Positions 61,988 through 64,000 of a DNA stretch of 64,000 nt are shown here, piece by piece (position 1 is the stretch's first letter; every line of letters starts with the position of its first letter). The DNA comes from Hydrogenophaga sp. A37. Its GTDB lineage: Bacteria; Pseudomonadota; Gammaproteobacteria; Burkholderiales; Burkholderiaceae_C. The translations under genes and the position numbers were made by a program. Under the pieces are notes generated by a model. That model saw only the letters and a list, made by a program, of their open reading frames with translations, did not search any database and was not told the origin of the DNA. Location: contig NZ_MUNZ01000055.1 in the NCBI RefSeq assembly GCF_002001205.1, positions 1 to 64,000 on the forward strand, written 5' to 3'.

Positions 61988-63190
61988 TCACACCCGCTCG
62001 ATGATCAGTGCAATACCCTGCCCGACCCCAATGCACATGGTGCACAGCGCGTAGCGCCCGCCGGTGGCGTGCAGCCGGTTCACCGCCGTGGTGACCAGCC
62101 GCGCGCCACTGGCGCCCAGCGGGTGACCCAGCGCGATGGCGCCGCCCCAGGCGTTGACGCGTGCGTCGTCGTCTTGCAGGCCCAGGGTGCGCAGCACGGC
62201 CAGGCCCTGGGCGGCGAAGGCTTCGTTGAGTTCGATCACGTCGAGCTGTTCCAGCGTGAGCCCGGTGAGCGCCAGCACCTTTTGCGTGGCCGGTGCCGGG
62301 CCCATGCCCATGATGCGCGGGGCCACGCCGGCCGTGGCCATGCCGACGATGCGGGCCTTCGGTGTGAGGCCGTTCTTCGCGGCCGTGGCTTCGTCGGCCA
62401 GCAGCAGCGCGCAGGCGCCGTCGTTCACGCCGCTGGCGTTGCCCGCCGTCACCGTGCCGTCGGGGCGCACCACGCCTTTGAGCTTGGCCAGCGTTTCCAG
62501 GCTGGTCTCGCGCGGGTGTTCGTCGGTGTCCACGATGAGGGCATCGCCCTTCTTCTGCGCGATGCTCACGGCGCAGATCTCGCGCGCCAGGTGACCGGCT
62601 TTGATGGCCGCCACGGCTTTCATCTGGCTGGCCAGGGCCATGCGGTCCTGCGCTTCGCGCTCGATCCCGTAGTCGGTCGCCACGTTTTCGGCCGTCTCGG
62701 GCATGGAGTCCACGCCGTACTTTTCTTTCATCAGCTTGTTGACGAAGCGCCAGCCGATGGTGGTGTCGTGGACCGCGTTGTTGCGGCTGAAAGCGCTTTC
62801 CGCCTTGGGCATCACGAAAGGCGCGCGGCTCATGCTTTCCACGCCGCCGGCAATCATCAACCCCGCTTCACCGGCCTTGATGGCCCGGGCCGCCGTGCCC
62901 ACGGCGTCCAGGCCCGAGCCACACAGGCGGTTGATGGTGGCGCCGGGCACGTCCAGCGGCAAACCGGCGAGCAGGCTGCTCATGTGGGCGACGTTGCGGT
63001 TGTCTTCACCGGCCTGGTTGGCGCAGCCGAAGAGCACGTCGGTGATGGCGGCCCAGTCCACGTTCGGGTTGCGCGCCATCAGGGCGCGCAAGGGGATGGC
63101 GCCGAGGTCGTCGGTGCGCACGCTGCTGAGCGCGCCGCCGTAGCGGCCGAAGGGGGTGCGGATCGCGTCGCAGATGTAGGCCTGGGTCAT
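61988..63190 (-). CDS. Acetyl-CoA C-acyltransferase (3-oxoadipyl-CoA thiolase type)
   Basis: The 400-residue thiolase has the acylated Cys90 in NRLCGSGLDAVG, the His in GHPLGASGARL and the second Cys in CTMCIGVGQG. The N-terminus TQAYICDAIRTPFGRYGGAL and the 400-residue length match PcaF/PaaJ, which cleave 3-oxoadipyl-CoA in beta-ketoadipate or phenylacetate breakdown. No other pathway genes are adjacent, so the exact substrate is open. Confidence 0.92.
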   Translation of the reverse strand: MTQAYICDAIRTPFGRYGGALSSVRTDDLGAIPLRALMARNPNVDWAAITDVLFGCANQAGEDNRNVAHMSSLLAGLPLDVPGATINRLCGSGLDAVGTAARAIKAGEAGLMIAGGVESMSRAPFVMPKAESAFSRNNAVHDTTIGWRFVNKLMKEKYGVDSMPETAENVATDYGIEREAQDRMALASQMKAVAAIKAGHLAREICAVSIAQKKGDALIVDTDEHPRETSLETLAKLKGVVRPDGTVTAGNASGVNDGACALLLADEATAAKNGLTPKARIVGMATAGVAPRIMGMGPAPATQKVLALTGLTLEQLDVIELNEAFAAQGLAVLRTLGLQDDDARVNAWGGAIALGHPLGASGARLVTTAVNRLHATGGRYALCTMCIGVGQGIALIIERV

Positions 63191-63268
63191 CGAGTGTCTC
63201 CTGAATGCTGGGCGCTACTGTACCCAAGCGCAGGGTCAGGCGCGGTTGCTTGAGGGACAATCGCGGGC

Positions 63269-63706
63269 ATGTTCAGCCCTTCCCAAGCCGATGTGCGGCG
63301 CTTTTTCTGTTCGGTCCACGCCAAGCGCCTGGACGGGCAAACCATGGAGGCCATCGAAACGCTGGCCGGCCAGTGGATCGCCGAGCACCCCGAATACGAC
63401 GCAGAGCTGTCCGACTTGGACGCTGCGCTGGCCCGCCTGGGAGAGCCCGGCAGCGCCACCGCCGAGAACCCGTTCCTGCACCTGTCCATGCACCTCTCCA
63501 TCAGCGAGCAGTGCAGCATCGACCAGCCCCCCGGCATTCGCCAGGCGGTGGAGCTGCTGGCGGCGCGCCGGGGCGACTTGCACGCCGCGCACCACGAGGT
63601 GATGGAATGCCTGGGCACCATGCTATGGGAAAGCCAGCGGGCCGCCCGCCCGCCCGACGGTCAGGCCTACATCGATCAGGTGCGGCGCCGGGCCACACAG
63701 GACTGA
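63269..63706 (+). CDS. DUF1841 family protein
   Basis: The 145-residue protein matches DUF1841: MFSPSQADVRRFF, ENPFLHLSMHLSISEQ and HEVMECLGTMLWESQR. Function is unknown. A GACAAT box ends seven bases before the ATG with no good Shine-Dalgarno, suggesting a leaderless transcript. A terminator follows. Confidence 0.88.
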   Translation: MFSPSQADVRRFFCSVHAKRLDGQTMEAIETLAGQWIAEHPEYDAELSDLDAALARLGEPGSATAENPFLHLSMHLSISEQCSIDQPPGIRQAVELLAARRGDLHAAHHEVMECLGTMLWESQRAARPPDGQAYIDQVRRRATQD

Positions 63707-63715
63707 AAAACAAAA

Positions 63716-63737
63716 GCCGCTCGGTGAGCGGCTTTTT
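63716..63737. terminator. Terminator between DUF1841 and cytochrome c
   Basis: GCCGCT and AGCGGC pair around CGGTG, with AAAA before and TTTTT after, so it can serve both convergent genes. Confidence 0.85.
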
Positions 63738-63755
63738 GACGGGAGCGTGCAGCGA

Positions 63756-64000
63756 TCAGCGGAAGCGCGACTGCGGCACGGTCTGCAGGTCGCCATCCAA
63801 AGAGCCGAGGTACTTGGCGATCTCGCGCATTTCTGCGGGTTTAAACTGCTTGGCGATGCCGGCCATGATGCCGTTGGAGCGGCCGACCATGTTGTTGCCT
63901 TCCACGGAGTAAGCCTTGAGCGCCACATACAGGTAGTCGGCGTGTTGGCCGGCGATCTTGGGGTAGGTCGGGTCGATGGGTTTGGCGAAGTTGGCGCCGT
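63756..64000 (-). CDS. Class I cytochrome c, N-terminus beyond window
   Basis: Only the last 81 residues are visible, to the stop at 63756. They contain YPKIAGQHADYLYVALKAYS, GRSNGIMAGIAKQF with a likely Met haem ligand, and the C-terminal helix MREIAKYLGSL, typical of cytochrome c4/c553 domains. The CxxCH motif must lie past the right edge, so a diheme form cannot be excluded. Confidence 0.85.
   Translation of the reverse strand, partial: GANFAKPIDPTYPKIAGQHADYLYVALKAYSVEGNNMVGRSNGIMAGIAKQFKPAEMREIAKYLGSLDGDLQTVPQSRFR

Overview
The window is high-GC bacterial chromosome, almost certainly from a betaproteobacterium of the Comamonadaceae (Hydrogenophaga-like). The evidence is the gene repertoire, the aa3-type cytochrome oxidase operon with the helper genes usual in Burkholderiales, and families of short GC-rich palindromic intergenic repeats. 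No phage, transposase, integrase or CRISPR array was seen. The left edge cuts a membrane-protein gene and the right edge cuts a cytochrome c gene.

Layout. 1-1.8 kb: partial membrane protein ending in a 38-bp inverted repeat, then a histone-deacetylase-family amidohydrolase. 1.9-7.5 kb: a divergent stress-type regulon. Lipoprotein, cytochrome c and Tat-exported ferritin-like genes run left; DUF3034 barrel, exported truncated globin, cupredoxin-like protein, ECF sigma factor and RskA-type anti-sigma factor run right. Two back-to-back promoters share the form TGAATCC-N16/17-CGTA. 7.5-17.8 kb: LysR/GST, nitronate monooxygenase/tautomerase, murI, queF, prolyl-hydroxylase-like, yaaA, truC, and a rubrerythrin/Fe-S/DUF3501 operon. 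18-21 kb: VOC protein, flavin monooxygenase and DUF2783, an aromatic-type operon with a complex hairpin repeat inside it. 21-28.2 kb: housekeeping genes (valS, tusA, nudix, cysM) and tRNA-Leu(CAA).

28.3-38.3 kb: a type I restriction-modification island (hsdM, hsdS, AlbA/ATPase-like protein, hsdR, YgjP-like protease) directly downstream of the tRNA-Leu gene. It is flanked by a 10-bp direct repeat that includes the tRNA CCA end. 38.4-47.5 kb: AraC/OsmC, two methyltransferases, a lambda-R-type lysozyme, Ca/Na antiporter, YeeZ-like protein, a ferredoxin reductase and a Bug-type binding protein. 47.5-56.8 kb: the cytochrome oxidase region, coxB-ctaD-small protein-ctaG-DUF2970-coxC and surf1-SCO-like-ctaA-ctaB-sco on the minus strand, split by a plus-strand DUF2909 gene and preceded by a perfect FNR-type box. 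57.2-64 kb: methyltransferase, comF, trmL, maoC, parA, tauE, thiolase, DUF1841 and the cytochrome c fragment.

The most unusual observations are: a 66-bp in-frame cassette found three times exactly at translationally coupled gene junctions, starting with the ATG of an ATGA overlap and ending in its own Shine-Dalgarno plus GTG; two inverted hairpin modules that share a core but have unrelated arms; six TATGR repeats on a 10-11 bp period before hsdR; divergent yaaA/truC genes whose start codons overlap in a CATG; and the ECF-type divergent regulon.
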